Source: Fomitopsis serialis (Eukaryota; Basidiomycota; Agaricomycetes; Polyporales; Fomitopsidaceae). From it: a stretch of 64,000 nt of DNA. The notes under the pieces are model-generated. The model had not been told where the DNA came from. It saw only the letters and a program-made list of their open reading frames with translations, and ran no database searches. The stretch spans positions 1 through 64,000 of the forward strand of contig NW_025954977.1 of the NCBI RefSeq assembly GCF_022376445.1, written 5' to 3'. This document shows positions 11,458-23,748 of this stretch, piece after piece; the stretch's first letter is position 1; each line of letters begins with the position of its first letter. The translations under genes and the position numbers were made by a program.

Positions 11458-14400
11458 ATGACCGTGCTCCATGCCCACTTCCACCTACGGAACCAGCAGG
11501 CCTTCCAGCGCCTGCTCGATGGCGGCGGGGCCCCCGACCCCAGGCCTCCGGGCTCAGCAGCAGCGGCGGCAAGTCCTGGAACAGACCGAGTCCCCTGAGC
11601 GGAAACGCTGCGGCACCGCCCCTCGACGTCAACGCCCGCGACTGGCTCGGACGCACCGTCCTCCACCTCGCTGCCGCCGCCCAGGATGCCGCCGCGACGG
11701 AGTACGTGCGCATGCTGCTCGCCCACTCTGACATCCAGATCAACCTCACCGACGCCGAGAGCCATTGGACCGCCCTCCACCGTGCGCTCTACCACGGCAA
11801 CCTCTCCACGGCCATTCTCCTCCTCCAGCGCCCGGACATCGACGTCACCCTGCGCGACCTCGAGGGCTGCACCGCCTTCGACCTCTACAACTCTACGCTC
11901 GAGGGCACGAAGCCCGCGAGCGACGACACTAGCACGGCGGATCTACTGACATGGGGCGCGAACCGCAACGCGGCGCTCGGGCTGGGCAACGGCGACGACA
12001 GGGTGTACCCCGAACAGGTCGTCGTGCGCCCGCCGGAGGGATCCGCGCCGTCGGAGAAGGAGACCGTCGACGCGCGGTTCGCGCCCATCCGCGTGGGGCA
12101 GGTCGTCATGTCGAAGCTTCACACAGGTGCGCGGCGATCGTCCGATTCCGGTGTGCGGTCGCTGATAGCGCGCAGCGGTGGTCACGTCCGAGCCGCGCGC
12201 GAACCTGCGCGTGTGCGGGTTTGGGAGCGGGGGCCGCTTGGGGCCCGGGCAGCACACGCAGTACGGCCTCGTCCCGCTGGCGCAGTTCAGCGGCACCGTC
12301 GGGTCGGTCGCGCTCGGCCAGGACCACACGCTTCTCGTGACCAAGTCTGGCGAAGTGTACAGCTGGGGCCTCAACAGGTTCTCGCAGTTGGGCTACGCAG
12401 TCGAGGCCGCCGACGGCGCCAGGGGACGTGCAGAGGAGCCGATCCAGGTCACCGCGCGCAAGGTGGTGGGTCCTCTGAAGAACAAGGCGGTCTTGGGCGT
12501 CGCGGCATGCAAGACCGCCTCGGCGTGCTGGACTGCCTGGGAGGTATACACCTGGGGCACCAACAGTGGCCAACTGGGTGAGTACGCGTTCGTCGTCTGC
12601 CGGGCATGCCCTGACGTGTGTGTCGCCCCAAGGCTACGACAAGTCCGCGCACCCGGTCCAAATCCTCCCGCGCGTCGTCACCAAAGTCTCGCAGCCCGTC
12701 GTCTCAGTGACCATCAGCGTACGCCGCTCACCTCTCCCGCTTCATGTCCGCTTACTCGCTACAGGACACGGCGATGGCCTGCCTGCTGTCGACGCAAGAC
12801 GTGATCTGCCTGTGGCACGACGGGCACTTCAAGGTGAATTTCCCCGTGCAGGCGTTCCCGTCCGAGATTGCGGCGTACCGGCCGCCGCACTCGGTGAGCA
12901 ACGCGAGCATCGAGAAGATCACGAGCTGCGAGGGCGCGTTCGCCGCGCTGTCCAGCAACGGCGAGCTCTTCACCTTCGCCGTCCCGCCGGCCCGGACGCC
13001 GGCGGTGGCAAGCCCCGTGCGGCGATCGTGCCCCAGCGTGTCTGGGCCCTCAGGAAGAAGATCACTGCTGTCAAGGTACGTCACCCGCCGCCGGTCCTCG
13101 CGCCGCGCTTCCGACGCTCACCTCCTGCAGGACGTCGCGCTCGGTGCGGACGGCTCGCTCATCATCTGCACAGAGTCCGGCCACGTCTTCGTCCGCACCC
13201 GCGCCGCAAAGCCCGCGCACGGCGGCGCGGGCGGCGCGGTCAAGACGCACAAGTTCGCGCAGATGCCGTATCTCCAGCGCGTCGTGCGCGTCTGCGCGAA
13301 CGTCACGGGCGCGTATGGCGCGCTCAGGGTCGACTACGTCCCGCCGCCGGTGAAGCTCGCCGGGCGGCTGGTCGCGCAGGACATGGCGGAGGTGCAGCCG
13401 TGGCTCACGTTCGAGCCACCCGTGCAGGAGGCGAGTATCGGCGCGTCTTCACCGACTGACGCGGTTAGCCCTGGCGGATTGGGCCCACTGTATGAGGATG
13501 TAGAGGAGGAAGTCGCCGACGACGAGGGCGGGGACATCGCCATCCAGAAGGACATCAAGCACATTCGGACCTTGCTCAGCCTGCTCGAGGCACTCAAGGC
13601 AGCGCACGCCTCTGGCGCCGCACGCAGCCCCTTCGAGGGCCGTCGCCTCCCGCACGGCGCAGACATCCTCGTCCAGGTGCACTCGTACGAGGTCCCAGCC
13701 CACCGCGTCATGCTCGCCGCACGCTCCCCCGCGCTCGCCACCTCCTCTCAGGCGGGGGCGCCATCCAAGACGCGAGCTGGCGCCTCAGCATCAAGCTCCT
13801 CCCGCCCAAGTCGCCCGACGCCCACCCGCGCCTCGCCGTCTCCGCCTGCCAGCCGCTAGCCGTCCTTCTCTATGACATATCTGTACTCGGACGACGTCCC
13901 CGCGCTGTGGGACCCCCGCGTCGGGCTCGCGCTCTCCGGCGCCGTCCCCGCGCTCGGGGTGCGCCTCGCGCAGGTGAAGCAGGAGCTCCAGGCGCTCGCG
14001 CGCGTGCTCGAGCTCCCCGCGCTCTCCACGTCGCTCGAGGCACCCGTCAAGCGCGTGCCCAGGCCGACGATGGGCGCGGACCTCAGCCGGCTCTTCGCCG
14101 CGAGCCAGCGCAGCGGAGGGCGCGCGCCGGGTGCAGGACCCGCTGCGCCGACGTGGTGCTCCGCCTGGCGGACCGGGAGGTGCGGACGCACGCGGTGGTG
14201 CTGCGCGCGCGGTCGCCGTTTTCGCGGCGTTCTTTGACGAGGAGGAGTGGACGCGGAAGCGGTGGACGCCGGAGGGGACGGTCGTGCTGGATTTGGGGCA
14301 TCTGCGGTGGAGGGAGATGGAGGTGGTGTGCCGATATATGTGCTGTGGAGGGGATGCGGAGATGTTTGATGTGATAGGTGAGTGTGGGTGCTGCTGAGAC

Positions 14401-16116
14401 GCGGAGAAGAGCGCTGATGGGCTGTAGAACATGTTGGGTCGGTGGATGAGCTGGTGGATTTCATGTTCAACGTTATGGCTGCGGCGGTACGTGCATTGAA
14501 TTTCATTGATGGTCCATCGTGCTGATAGAGTCGGCTTGTAGAACGAGCTGCACATCGACCGATTGATGCTCCTCTGCTCGCAAGTCATCTCAAGCGTGTC
14601 AACATCATGAACGTCTGCTCCGTCCTCTCGGATGCTTCTTTCTACCACGCGCTGCCTCTTGTCGACTCGCTCCACTCCTACATGGCTGCCAACGTGGAAA
14701 CACTGCTCGAGAGCCACATGCTCGACGACCTCCCGGCGCACCTGATCAAGCAGCTCGCCGTCTTCGTGCGCCAGCAGCAAGCGCACAAGTACCCCGTCTC
14801 GCGTTCCACGCGCCTGGTCGACCGCGCGATGCAGGCGCACGGGGCGTGGCTCGCGCTGCAGGACATCCCGCAGCCGGTCGTGCCCACGTTCAAGATGGGT
14901 GCGTTCAGAGACTCCCGCGGCTCTCGCCGCCCGGCCGAGTAAGCGTAGTCGCAGGACGTCCCAGTTCGCGTTGTCCCCGCCGAGCAGCCCTGTTGTGCGG
15001 CCCGTACTCGCGCCGCCGCCGCCCGCGCAGAGCTTGCCTGCGGACGATGAGGTGTTCGTGATGGACGATGCGGGACCATCGGCGCCGATTCAGCCGAGCT
15101 CCTCTGTACCTGAGGTTGCTGCAGGCGGATGGCGTGCCATTTCGACTGCGCCCAGGTAGGTACACGTGTATTCGAAGCTATGCTTAGTCTGACATCTCTT
15201 CAGGGTCGACATGAGGGCTATCATGGCAGAGGCGGAGATCAGTTCCTCAGCGAAGCGGACTCCCATCCCAGGGCCCATTGCTCGCAAGTCAAGCGCCGAA
15301 GCCCCCACTTCCTTCCGCGGCACACCCCCCAAGGCTGCCAGCTTCCCCGCCTTGCCGCGTGCGACGTCTGATTCGCCGTGGAGGATGCCTGTCACCCCTA
15401 CAAGGCCGCCCGTGGGCTTGCCGTCGACACCTAGCAGCAGCGGTCGTGCGGATCAGTCGACCGCACCCAGACCAGCCGCGACGGCGCCCAGTACACAGCC
15501 TCCTACGCCGACCAAGAAGCCTGCAGGACCGGCCGGCATGGGTCCTATCATCACGCCCTCCAAGAAGGCGGCACCACCCAAGGACTCTCCCGGGAGCATA
15601 CGTCGCGTGTCGTAAGTCTCACTCGTACGTCGCGCGGTTTCCCGGCGGACTGACTTTGCTCGCAGAAGCGGCAGCGTGTGGACCCCCCCTCCCGTGCAGC
15701 CTATCGTGCAGTCCTCGACTACCACCGGCATGTCGTTCGTCGCCATCCAGGAGCTCCAGCGCGAACAGGCCCGCGAGCCCGCGAAGGACAAGCGGTCGCT
15801 CCTCCAGATACAAGAGGAGGAGCAGGCGCGGCAGGCGGAGGAAGACTTCCTGAGGTGGTGGAGCGCTGAGGAGGCACGGCTGAAGGCTGAGGAACAGGGT
15901 GTCCCTCAAGGTCCCCAGCGGCCTCAGAAGTCGAAGAAACCGAGGCCGTCTAAGCCCAAGGCTCCGAAGGCCGAGGGGATCAGTGGTTCGTCTGCGCCGA
16001 CTCTGGCCGCTGCCCCCGCTCCGAAACAGGACCGCGAGACTCAAGGTCAAGGAAAGAAGCCTCGCAGGAGCCGGCCTGCGAAAGGCAGTGCTGCTCCGGA
16101 CTCCACGTCTCAGTAG
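11458..16116 (+). CDS. Ankyrin-RCC1-BTB/POZ protein, resembling inhibitor of Bruton tyrosine kinase
   Basis: The domain order matches animal IBTK, a Cullin-3 substrate adaptor: N-terminal ankyrin repeats (GRTVLHLAAAAQDAA, WTALHRALYHGN), then RCC1 repeats (LLTWGANRNAALGLGNGDD, VYSWGLNRFSQLGY, VYTWGTNSGQLGYD). Next come BTB1 (GADILVQVHSYEVPAHRVML), BTB2 (ADVVLRLADREVRTHAVVL) with a BACK-like stretch (NELHIDRLMLLCSQVIS), and a long basic, Pro/Ser-rich tail ending in a coiled coil. Introns are visible at about 12126-12175, 12576-12633, 12719-12763, 13075-13129, 15157-15203 and 15613-15665. The conserved reading changes frame near 11598, 12986, 13742, 13871, 14130, 14217 and 14895. Nearly all are consistent with one or two missing bases, so a complete protein of about 1450 residues is inferred. 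A ubiquitin-ligase adaptor role is inference from the animal relative. Confidence 0.85.
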
Positions 16117-16361
16117 TTGTCCGCCAGATCTCCTATGTATGTTGCTGTTGGCCTTTTGCGATTTCGTACCCTCTATGATACCATGGACACCTTCCACGTT
16201 GCATGCAGCATGAGCAGAGATGTTAGATGCATCTGAGCGGGATGTAGATGTGATTAGATGTGTCTGTACAGTACAACATGTCCATGCGGTAGTTTACACG
16301 AATATACAGTACGTCGTCTCGTGAGATATGCCTATGCATCGTCAGAGGACAAGGGCTTTCT
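16117..16361. other. Convergent 3' intergenic
   Basis: 245 bp separates the stop codons of the ANK/RCC1/BTB gene (+) and HSP78 (-). It holds both 3' UTRs. No gene is seen. Confidence 0.5.
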
Positions 16362-19300
16362 TCAGCGAAGGGTTGACGGGTGTGGACGATCCACGGATGC
16401 ATCTGGCTCGTGGTTGTCCTTGATATCCAGCGTCGATCCGTCGCTGCTTGCTCGGATGGTCACGACGTCTCCATCCCTGTCACATCGTTAGCAGCTCGTA
16501 TGGATTGGGTGAGTCGGTATAACATACCTGATCGTGCCGTTCAACAATTCTGAGCGAGAGGGAACAGGACCTTGGTCCGTACGACCCGAGCAATGGCCCG
16601 CGCGCCATAGACGTCCGAATAGCCTTGCTGTGCGAGCCACTCCCGTGCAGCGTCGTTGATGTCAAGGGTGATACGGCGACCCCTGAGGCGTTCGGCGACG
16701 TCGGTAAGGCGCAGCGAGACGACCTGGAGGATCGACTCCTTCGATAGCTTGTTGAAGACGAGCATGGAGTCGAGGCGGTTGAGCAGCTCCGGAGGGAAGT
16801 ATTCTGTGGTACGAGTAAGGACTTCGTCGCGAGCTTCCGCGGTGACTACTCCGTTGCCGTCCGACGCTGACTTGTGCGCGAGGATGTCGCTACCTGTGGG
16901 AAGTCAGCGCACTGCTCAGATGAAGGAACGACAGGACTTACCCAGGTTGCTCGTTAAGCAAATAATAGTGTTCTACCCCGCAGTCGGTTAGCAGGTCCAT
17001 TAACAAAGTCGGAGGCATCATACCTTGAAGTCAACTTTGCGACCTTGCGAGTCAGTGATGCTGCCCTCGTCGAGGATCTGGAGCAAGATCATCGCCACGT
17101 CCTTATGCGCCTTCTCAAGCTCATCGAGCAAGATGACGGCTGCGGAATGGTTAGCGTCCCACCGAGTAGGTGGAAGTAACTATTAAACACACCGTACGGC
17201 TTCCTCCGAACGGCTTCTGTAAGTTGGCCACCCTCTTCGAAGCCAACGTAGCCCGGGGCTGCACCAATCAGTCGGGATATGGTATGCCGGTCATGGTACT
17301 CCGACATGTTGATGTTGATCCTGAAGAGGGAAGACACATGAGGGTCGTTGCGACGCAGAGCGAGAGTATCATTACTTACAAGCCACGCTGCTCATCGTTG
17401 AACAGGAAGCCAGCGAGGGCTTTGCAAAGCTCAGTCTTGCCAACGCCAGTCGGACCGAGGAAGAGGAATGACGCGACTGGCCGATTGGGTGCCTGCAGAC
17501 CTGCACGCGAGATTCTGACCGCATCGCTGACAGCAGCGACGACGTGATCCTGGCCGACCACACGCCTGCGAAGTGTATCCTCCATCTACAAGGCCAATGA
17601 GCATTGCGAAGAGGTAGATCAGGTGCGAAACACTTACATGCACGAGCTTGTCCCTCTCACCCTTGAGTAGGTTCTGTACTGGAATACCGGTGCTCTTGGC
17701 CACGACCCTCGCGACATCATCGGACGTTACCCGGTCGTGCAACATCGACATCGGGCCAACGTTCTCCGCATCACTTCTCTCCGTCTCCTGCGGGAGCTGC
17801 GTCTCCAGCTCGGGGATCGTTGCGAAGCGCAGCTGCGACGCACGCTCATACTGGCCCTGTCTCTGCGCGACCTCCAGTTCGTGCTTCGCCTCCTCCAGGC
17901 GGCGCTTCAGGTCCTGGATGCGCTCCAGGCGCGCACGCTCCGCCTGCCAGATCTCCGTGAGGCGCGCGGCCTCCTCACGCTTCTGCTTGAGCGTCTCCTC
18001 TACCTTCGTCCGCCGCTCGACGCTGAACACGTCCGACTCGTTCCGAGCGATCGCGTTCGATCTCGAGCGTGACGATCTCGCGGTCGAGCGCCTCGAGTTC
18101 GTCGGGCTTGACTCTTGTGCGAGGCGTAGGCAGAGGCGGCCTCGTCGACGAGGTCGATGGCTTTGTCGGGAGGAAGCGGTCCGAATGTAACGTGCACCGT
18201 AACAGCAGCTGGAAAGGTGAATCAGCCTTCCGCCGCTTAGACGCTGTGAGACAGCATACCGGTGACAAGCGCGCCATCTGAGATGCCAACACCATGGTGC
18301 ACCTCATACTTGGGCTTCAACCCACGAAGGATAGAGATGGTAGCTTCCACCGTCGGTTCTTCGATCTGTACAGGCTGGAAGCGTCGCTCAAGCGCTGCGT
18401 CCTTGCCGATGGTCTTCCTGTACTCGTCGGCTGCATAGGCGACATGAGCACATACTGCGAACAAGCGAGACAGGAGTGCGTACGGGTCGTCGCTCCGACA
18501 GCTGCAAGCCTCTAGCAAGCGCAGGTTGATCATTTGTCCAGCATCAATACCTCCTTCAGCCTTGCCGAGGTTGAACAGCGTGTCTGCGCGAGCATGTCAG
18601 AGTGAACCCGGGACGGAACGGAGCGTGTTACTTACGGACTTCGTCGATGAAGCAAATAACATTGCCGGCCTCATCTTCGATATCCTTGATGAGTGCCTTG
18701 AACTTCTCTTCGAATTGACCACGGATGCCGGATCCTGCCATTATTGCAGAGAGGTCGATCGAAAGGACTCGCTTGTTTTGGAGAGACTGGATAGATGGTC
18801 AGTCACTGTCGGCAAAGCAATGCGAGAGCACGGGCTTACCTCTGGAACCTCCTTCGCCACGATGCGGCTAGCAAGGCCTCAAGAATGGCCGTCTTACCGA
18901 CGCCAGGGGGACCGATAAGCTGTAGGACAGAGGCATCAGCGACTGCAGCATTTCGTACCTCTACGGCTTATGGAGTCTCACCACTGGATTCGACTTGGTC
19001 CTTCTGACAAGACTGCATACCAAGTCAGGAGTAAGTGACGTGTGGGCATTCTACTCACTCTGGATGGTTCTCCGGATCTCTGAAAATAGAGAACGGTTAG
19101 TAATGAATCTCGAGTCGATATGGCGTACCACCTCATCCGACCAATGGTCGGGTCAGTTGCCTTCCGTGCAAGCTCTGTCAAGTCCGCACTCTGCAAATTG
19201 AAAGCAGTGAGACAAAGAATGTTAATGAGGGAGGCGGCCGCACGTACAGGGCCTGTGCATTAAGTGCATGGTTGCGGGAAGTGCTCCTGCATGCTCAGGA

Positions 19301-19647
19301 AGCTAGAGAGCACACAGAGAAGGCCCATGCATTTCAGCACAGACCCTGTCCGTACGAGTACCGGCCGAGCTACTCACGTATTCCTTCACGCTTCCCCTTC
19401 TCATGCTGCGGGCCCATCTTGAAGGAGAAGCCTCCGGGCATACCTCCCCGCCCGGAGGACCTTGCGCGTAACCTCGTGAAGACGCATACGGCGGCGCCAG
19501 CCTTGTCGCTAGTTTTGGAGATAGTCTTCGCGCCGCCTGGGGCGTTCGCAATAACGGGTGTTGAACAAGGGGCGTAGAGATGAGCGACCGCCGGGGTGCT
19601 GTTGTCCGTGCAGCAGCGGCCGTTTTCGCGACGGTATTGCGCAGCAT
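16362..19647 (-). CDS. HSP78: Mitochondrial ClpB-type disaggregase Hsp78
   Basis: An AAA+ chaperone that threads aggregated proteins in the mitochondrial matrix together with mtHsp70. The start [20 protein letters not shown] opens a mitochondrial presequence, followed by GYAQGPPGG and then directly [16 protein letters not shown]. There is no Clp-N domain, which separates Hsp78 from cytosolic Hsp104. NBD1 has Walker A GPPGVGKT (18890-18913) and Walker B VICFIDEV (about 18640-18665). Further conserved blocks are [19 protein letters not shown] and the M-domain coiled coil (about 17800-18000). NBD2 has [20 protein letters not shown], Walker A GPTGVGKT (17433-17456) and Walker [11 protein letters not shown]. 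The C-terminus reads [17 protein letters not shown] and ends near PHPSTLR. One-base losses are inferred near 16548, 18868 and 19386-19445 and several within 18030-18130. It is divergent from a J-domain gene. Confidence 0.92.
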
Positions 19648-19957
19648 CGCCGAATTGAAACAAGAGTAGACGAAAGCTATAAGTAGAAGAAAGGGAAATG
19701 ATGATAGGGATGGAAAGCCAGCAAGGACGACCGAGGTCTCGTATTTGAGGAAACGACGACGGAGCCGCAACGCGTCCGACTCGCAAGCGCCGTCCCCTTC
19801 GCGCGCGTTCTCGCGTCTTCGTCGCGTGACCTCGATCAGGTCTCCTGAAGAGGCAAGCCCGGGCTCTCTCCGATGCGCTCCTCCGGCAGCTCGCCGACCG
19901 AGCGTCTCCGTCGTCGGGAGCATCCCAGTCGCAGCGGGAGCCGATGTTCAAACTCTC
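19648..19957. promoter_or_regulatory. Shared promoter of HSP78 and the J-domain gene
   Basis: 310 bp separates the two divergent start codons. Three TTC triplets lie at 19798, 19808 and 19818, exactly 10 bp apart, matching a step-type heat-shock element of three TTC units each separated by one skipped pentamer. The element sits near the middle, so it could serve both genes. Confidence 0.6.
19798..19820 (+). promoter_or_regulatory. Step-type heat-shock element (three TTC units, 10-bp period)
   Basis: TTC occurs at 19798-19800, 19808-19810 and 19818-19820, with seven-base spacers. Yeast Hsf1 is known to bind gap and step arrangements as well as contiguous ones. Chance occurrence in a CT-rich promoter is possible, but its position between two chaperone genes supports it. 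Confidence 0.55.
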
Positions 19958-20763
19958 ATGCACCGCGCAGCCCTCGCCCAGTCGCGCAGGGCATCTACGT
20001 CTGCTCGCCATTCCTTCCCCTTTCCGACCCATGCCCAACCCACGCCGCACCAGATCTTCCACCTACCTGTAGGTGCGAGCCAGCAGGATATCAAGGCGAG
20101 ATGTCGCATCCTTTCCCAGTGCTTCCGCGCCATGTTTACTCAGTGATGCTGCCGTGCTAAGGAAGACTACGACCTTGTCCGCGTACATCATCCAGACTCC
20201 CCTTTCTCTCGCGACGTCCCATCACAAGAGCGTCATGTCCGCTTCCAAACTATAACCAAAGCCTACGACATCTTAAGAGGCGTGGCCAGGAAGGTGATGC
20301 CGATCCAGTACTGCGAGAGATCCTGCGACGCAAGAAGCTGCAAGAAGCGAGACGGAGAGAGGAGATGAGGCGGCGGGCAGCGGAGCTCGGCCAGAATACG
20401 CCAACCCAGATGTCCCACCGCCCGGTGACACACCTCAGGTGGCAGGACACGGTGATTATGCATGCGCAGGGCTCGTGAGTTGTACAACTGCCTTACGCAT
20501 CCCTGTCAGTCATTTAACTGGCGAGTCAGGCCGTGGCTATCGCAGTAGCTCCTAGCTTCTTCAGCCCCAGCATCGCGGACCAGCGCCATCACGCCGCCGC
20601 CGCCAACCTCGCCCAGGCCCGACGTGAAGCACAAGAGGTCGGTCACGAACGACGGAAAGAGGTCCGTCGTCGTGTGCAGGAATACCGCGAGCAGGAAGAG
20701 CGTCAGCGAAGCGAAGGCAACGACTCGCCTAGTTGCAATTGGCACAGAGAACGGGGCGCGTAG
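19958..20763 (+). CDS. J-domain (DnaJ-like) co-chaperone, probably mitochondrial
   Basis: J-proteins stimulate Hsp70 ATPase. Exon 1 (19958-20102) starts MHRAALAQSRRASTSARH, a basic Ser-rich leader that could target mitochondria. It continues with PTPHQIFHLPVGASQQDIKAR, the start of the J-domain. Exon 2 begins at 20166 (YYDLVRV) and holds the diagnostic HPD triad at 20189-20197, followed by FQTITKAYDILRG. Then comes a charged region rich in Arg and Glu. The last exon (from about 20525) carries a hydrophobic AIAVAPSFF stretch and a coiled coil (REAQEVGHERRKEVRRRVQE). The donor after exon 1 (GTCGCA) is weak. Frame changes near 20290 and 20395 look like missing bases. The partnership with Hsp78 through mtHsp70 is inferred from the shared promoter, not shown. 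Confidence 0.75.
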
Positions 20764-20874
20764 AGTCCATTCGTCCATACGCTCAGAGCACTGTACTTTT
20801 GTTGTAGTTGTAGTGTACACATACCGATTTCACTTCTTCTTTCCCGTCCTCTCGGAAAGCGTGTCGTAGGACTT

Positions 20875-21586
<712 letters not shown>

Positions 21587-21827
21587 GCTTCGTGTATCAC
21601 TGTTATGTTCAGCCGACTTGTCGATGCAGTTCCGAGTCGTATGAACCGGGATTGACACAAGAACAAGATGAGGAGGACAATAATTGTCGCTTTCGCAGCG
21701 ATCGGATCGATCACGGCCCGGGACGCTGGCATGCGTTCGCCCACTGGCACCTCAGACTCCTCCCCCACTCATATTCAGTACTCGTACTCCGTACTCATCA
21801 TTCGCGACCGCGCCGTCTGCAGCCATC

Positions 21828-23530
21828 ATGGTCGGTTCAATGTCGTATGAAGCCTTCCTGGCTGAGCTCTCGAAAGCGGCCACCACAGCAGAGCAGCGGA
21901 ATCGGCTCACTGGAAAGCAGTTATTCACGGACAAACCTTGGGAAAGCACGAGATGGACAGGAGACGCACTTATGAGACTCAATCGCACAGTGCGGGCTTT
22001 CTATCACAGTCCATTGACTTGGGAAGCTTTTGAGTTAGTAGTGCGCGAGCACATCTTTGTGAGTTGTCTGCACGATGCCCTGTCCTGTACTGAGTTGGAG
22101 GTCAGACCAGCGACTGGGTCCACGAGATTCGAAACTGTGGTCATTTCGGGAAGTTGCCTCTGCTGCTGCGTTACTGCTGGGAATGGCAATTTTCGAAGAG
22201 AACCAATGAATATGTCTGGCCGTCGAGCATTGAAAAATGGCTTGTGAAGTGGTGCGGCCGGCGCCACGGCCTAGTTGTCGACGAGAATGTATGGGGCAAG
22301 AAATTTGTACAAGACGCACTGTGCGATGTTACGTCACGATGGCTTGGTAGGTAGTCTTACATTTGCTCAAGGTGATATGCTCAATGACGCTTTAGCTAAT
22401 GACCGTCTCGCCCCATGTACGTGATTCGGTGCTTGACGTCAGACACGATGCCTAAATGAGCCTGCAAACAGACATGCCCCCAGTTGGCTACGATGCGGCT
22501 GATGACCCGGACAACCCCAAGCACTCGCGCCACCTAGAGCGGATTCAGCATGCGAAGGATCGCGTTGCACGGGATGCCGTAAAGGTTGTCGAGGAAACTG
22601 ACCATACGGTGGGTCGAAAGCTTAAGGAAGTCGGGCCGCTCAACCCAAAACGACGTGGCAAGGCCCCGCTCAAGCGAGCCAGGGAGGACATCACGGTTCG
22701 GGCATAGGCTTGCTATCCACGAATACCGCTGATCAGCGTCTCATAGTTCACGAACGGTGACATGTGTGAGCGATGCAAAGAACGGGGTCTAGTATCCTGC
22801 GAAGTCGCAACGGGATGTCGCAGTTGTGAGGGATGTCGGGCAGTCAGGCAGAAGTGTGTCCTTCCGGTGAGGTCTTCGAAAGACTCTGAGTGAATCATAC
22901 TTGCATGAGAAGCTTCCAAGCACACCGGTCATATGTCGAAGCATAGTTCTGTTGACTTCTGTTGTTAAGGATGTATCTGACTGTTCAATGTAGCGCGGGT
23001 TGCGGATGGGCCGAGTTCTGCAAGCATTGGTACTGCGAAAACGAGCTCACCGGAAACCATCTCATATCGTGGTGAACGTTCAAACTACCAACGAGTGCTA
23101 TGTTCACCTTCCACGCCCCAACTCACCTGTTCCACAGCAGGCCACCCAAGCACCTCTGACTTACCTGACACTGTACAGGCCTAGGCCCTGCTGGCAGAAA
23201 GAAACGAATAGCATTGAGACGTAAGAGATCTCACCCTACCGCCGCCCAACTGCCCCCATCCCCGACTCTTCGAAGAAGATTGCTCTCGATGCCCAATGGG
23301 CAGAGCAAAGGTCAGTGCGAAAGGAACACTACTTGGCCAGAAATGCTGATCATTTCCTTCTGCAAGCCGGACAAGCACATTGGTACGTCAAGATCTCAAC
23401 GGAAATGTGTGCTGATAGTGTCTTACCAGAACTTGTAATGGCCTGCGATGACGAGCCGCCAGTTGCCTTCGTCTACTCATCGACTAGGGCGTTATCTCTG
23501 CCCTCTTCTCACCTGGCCTTAAGGCTCTGA
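21828..23530 (+). CDS. Unidentified multi-exon gene with a Cys-rich cluster (uncertain model)
   Basis: I do not recognise a family. Three stretches look protein-like in the same direction. One starts at 21828 (MVGSMSYEAFLAELSKAAT, charged and helical). One is at 22456-22707 (acidic then Lys/Arg-rich, ending PKRRGKAPLKRARED). The last runs at about 23225-23530 (LDAQWAEQRSVRKEHYLAR, helical, ending SHLALRL). Between them, at about 22760-22870, lies a Cys-rich exon with CERCKERGLVSCEVATGC and SCEGCRAVRQKC, then GTGAGG. The C-x2-C...C...C-x2-C pattern is common in uncharacterised Agaricomycete proteins. Whether these form one gene is unproven, and the cluster could be a decayed gene or part of a transposon. 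Confidence 0.3.
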
Positions 23531-23666
23531 TAGAATCGCTCCCCATGACCTCCGTACCTCCAAGGTTTGCTTCTTTCACGGTGTCTGTGCTTCTTCGTGA
23601 CGTTCTGTAGACGACTACCGTGGTCCAGACTCCCAGGTCCCTTTGAACTCTACGCGAGCCTCTCTG

Positions 23667-23674
23667 TATATATG
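23667..23674 (+). promoter_or_regulatory. TATA box of the cyanovirin-like gene
   Basis: TATATATG lies 75-82 bp upstream of the start codon at 23749, a typical position for a fungal core promoter with a short leader. Confidence 0.5.
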
Positions 23675-23748
23675 CCTAGCATCCACGGCGTCCACTGCCC
23701 ACCACTGGCACGCATACACGTTTACACTCGCTCAACGCAGCCTTCGAG

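Noticed and set aside
13791..14840. 349-codon minus-strand open frame
   Set aside because: It lies antisense to the BTB region of the ANK/RCC1/BTB gene and is Arg/Pro/Ser-rich, as expected for the reverse of GC-rich coding DNA.
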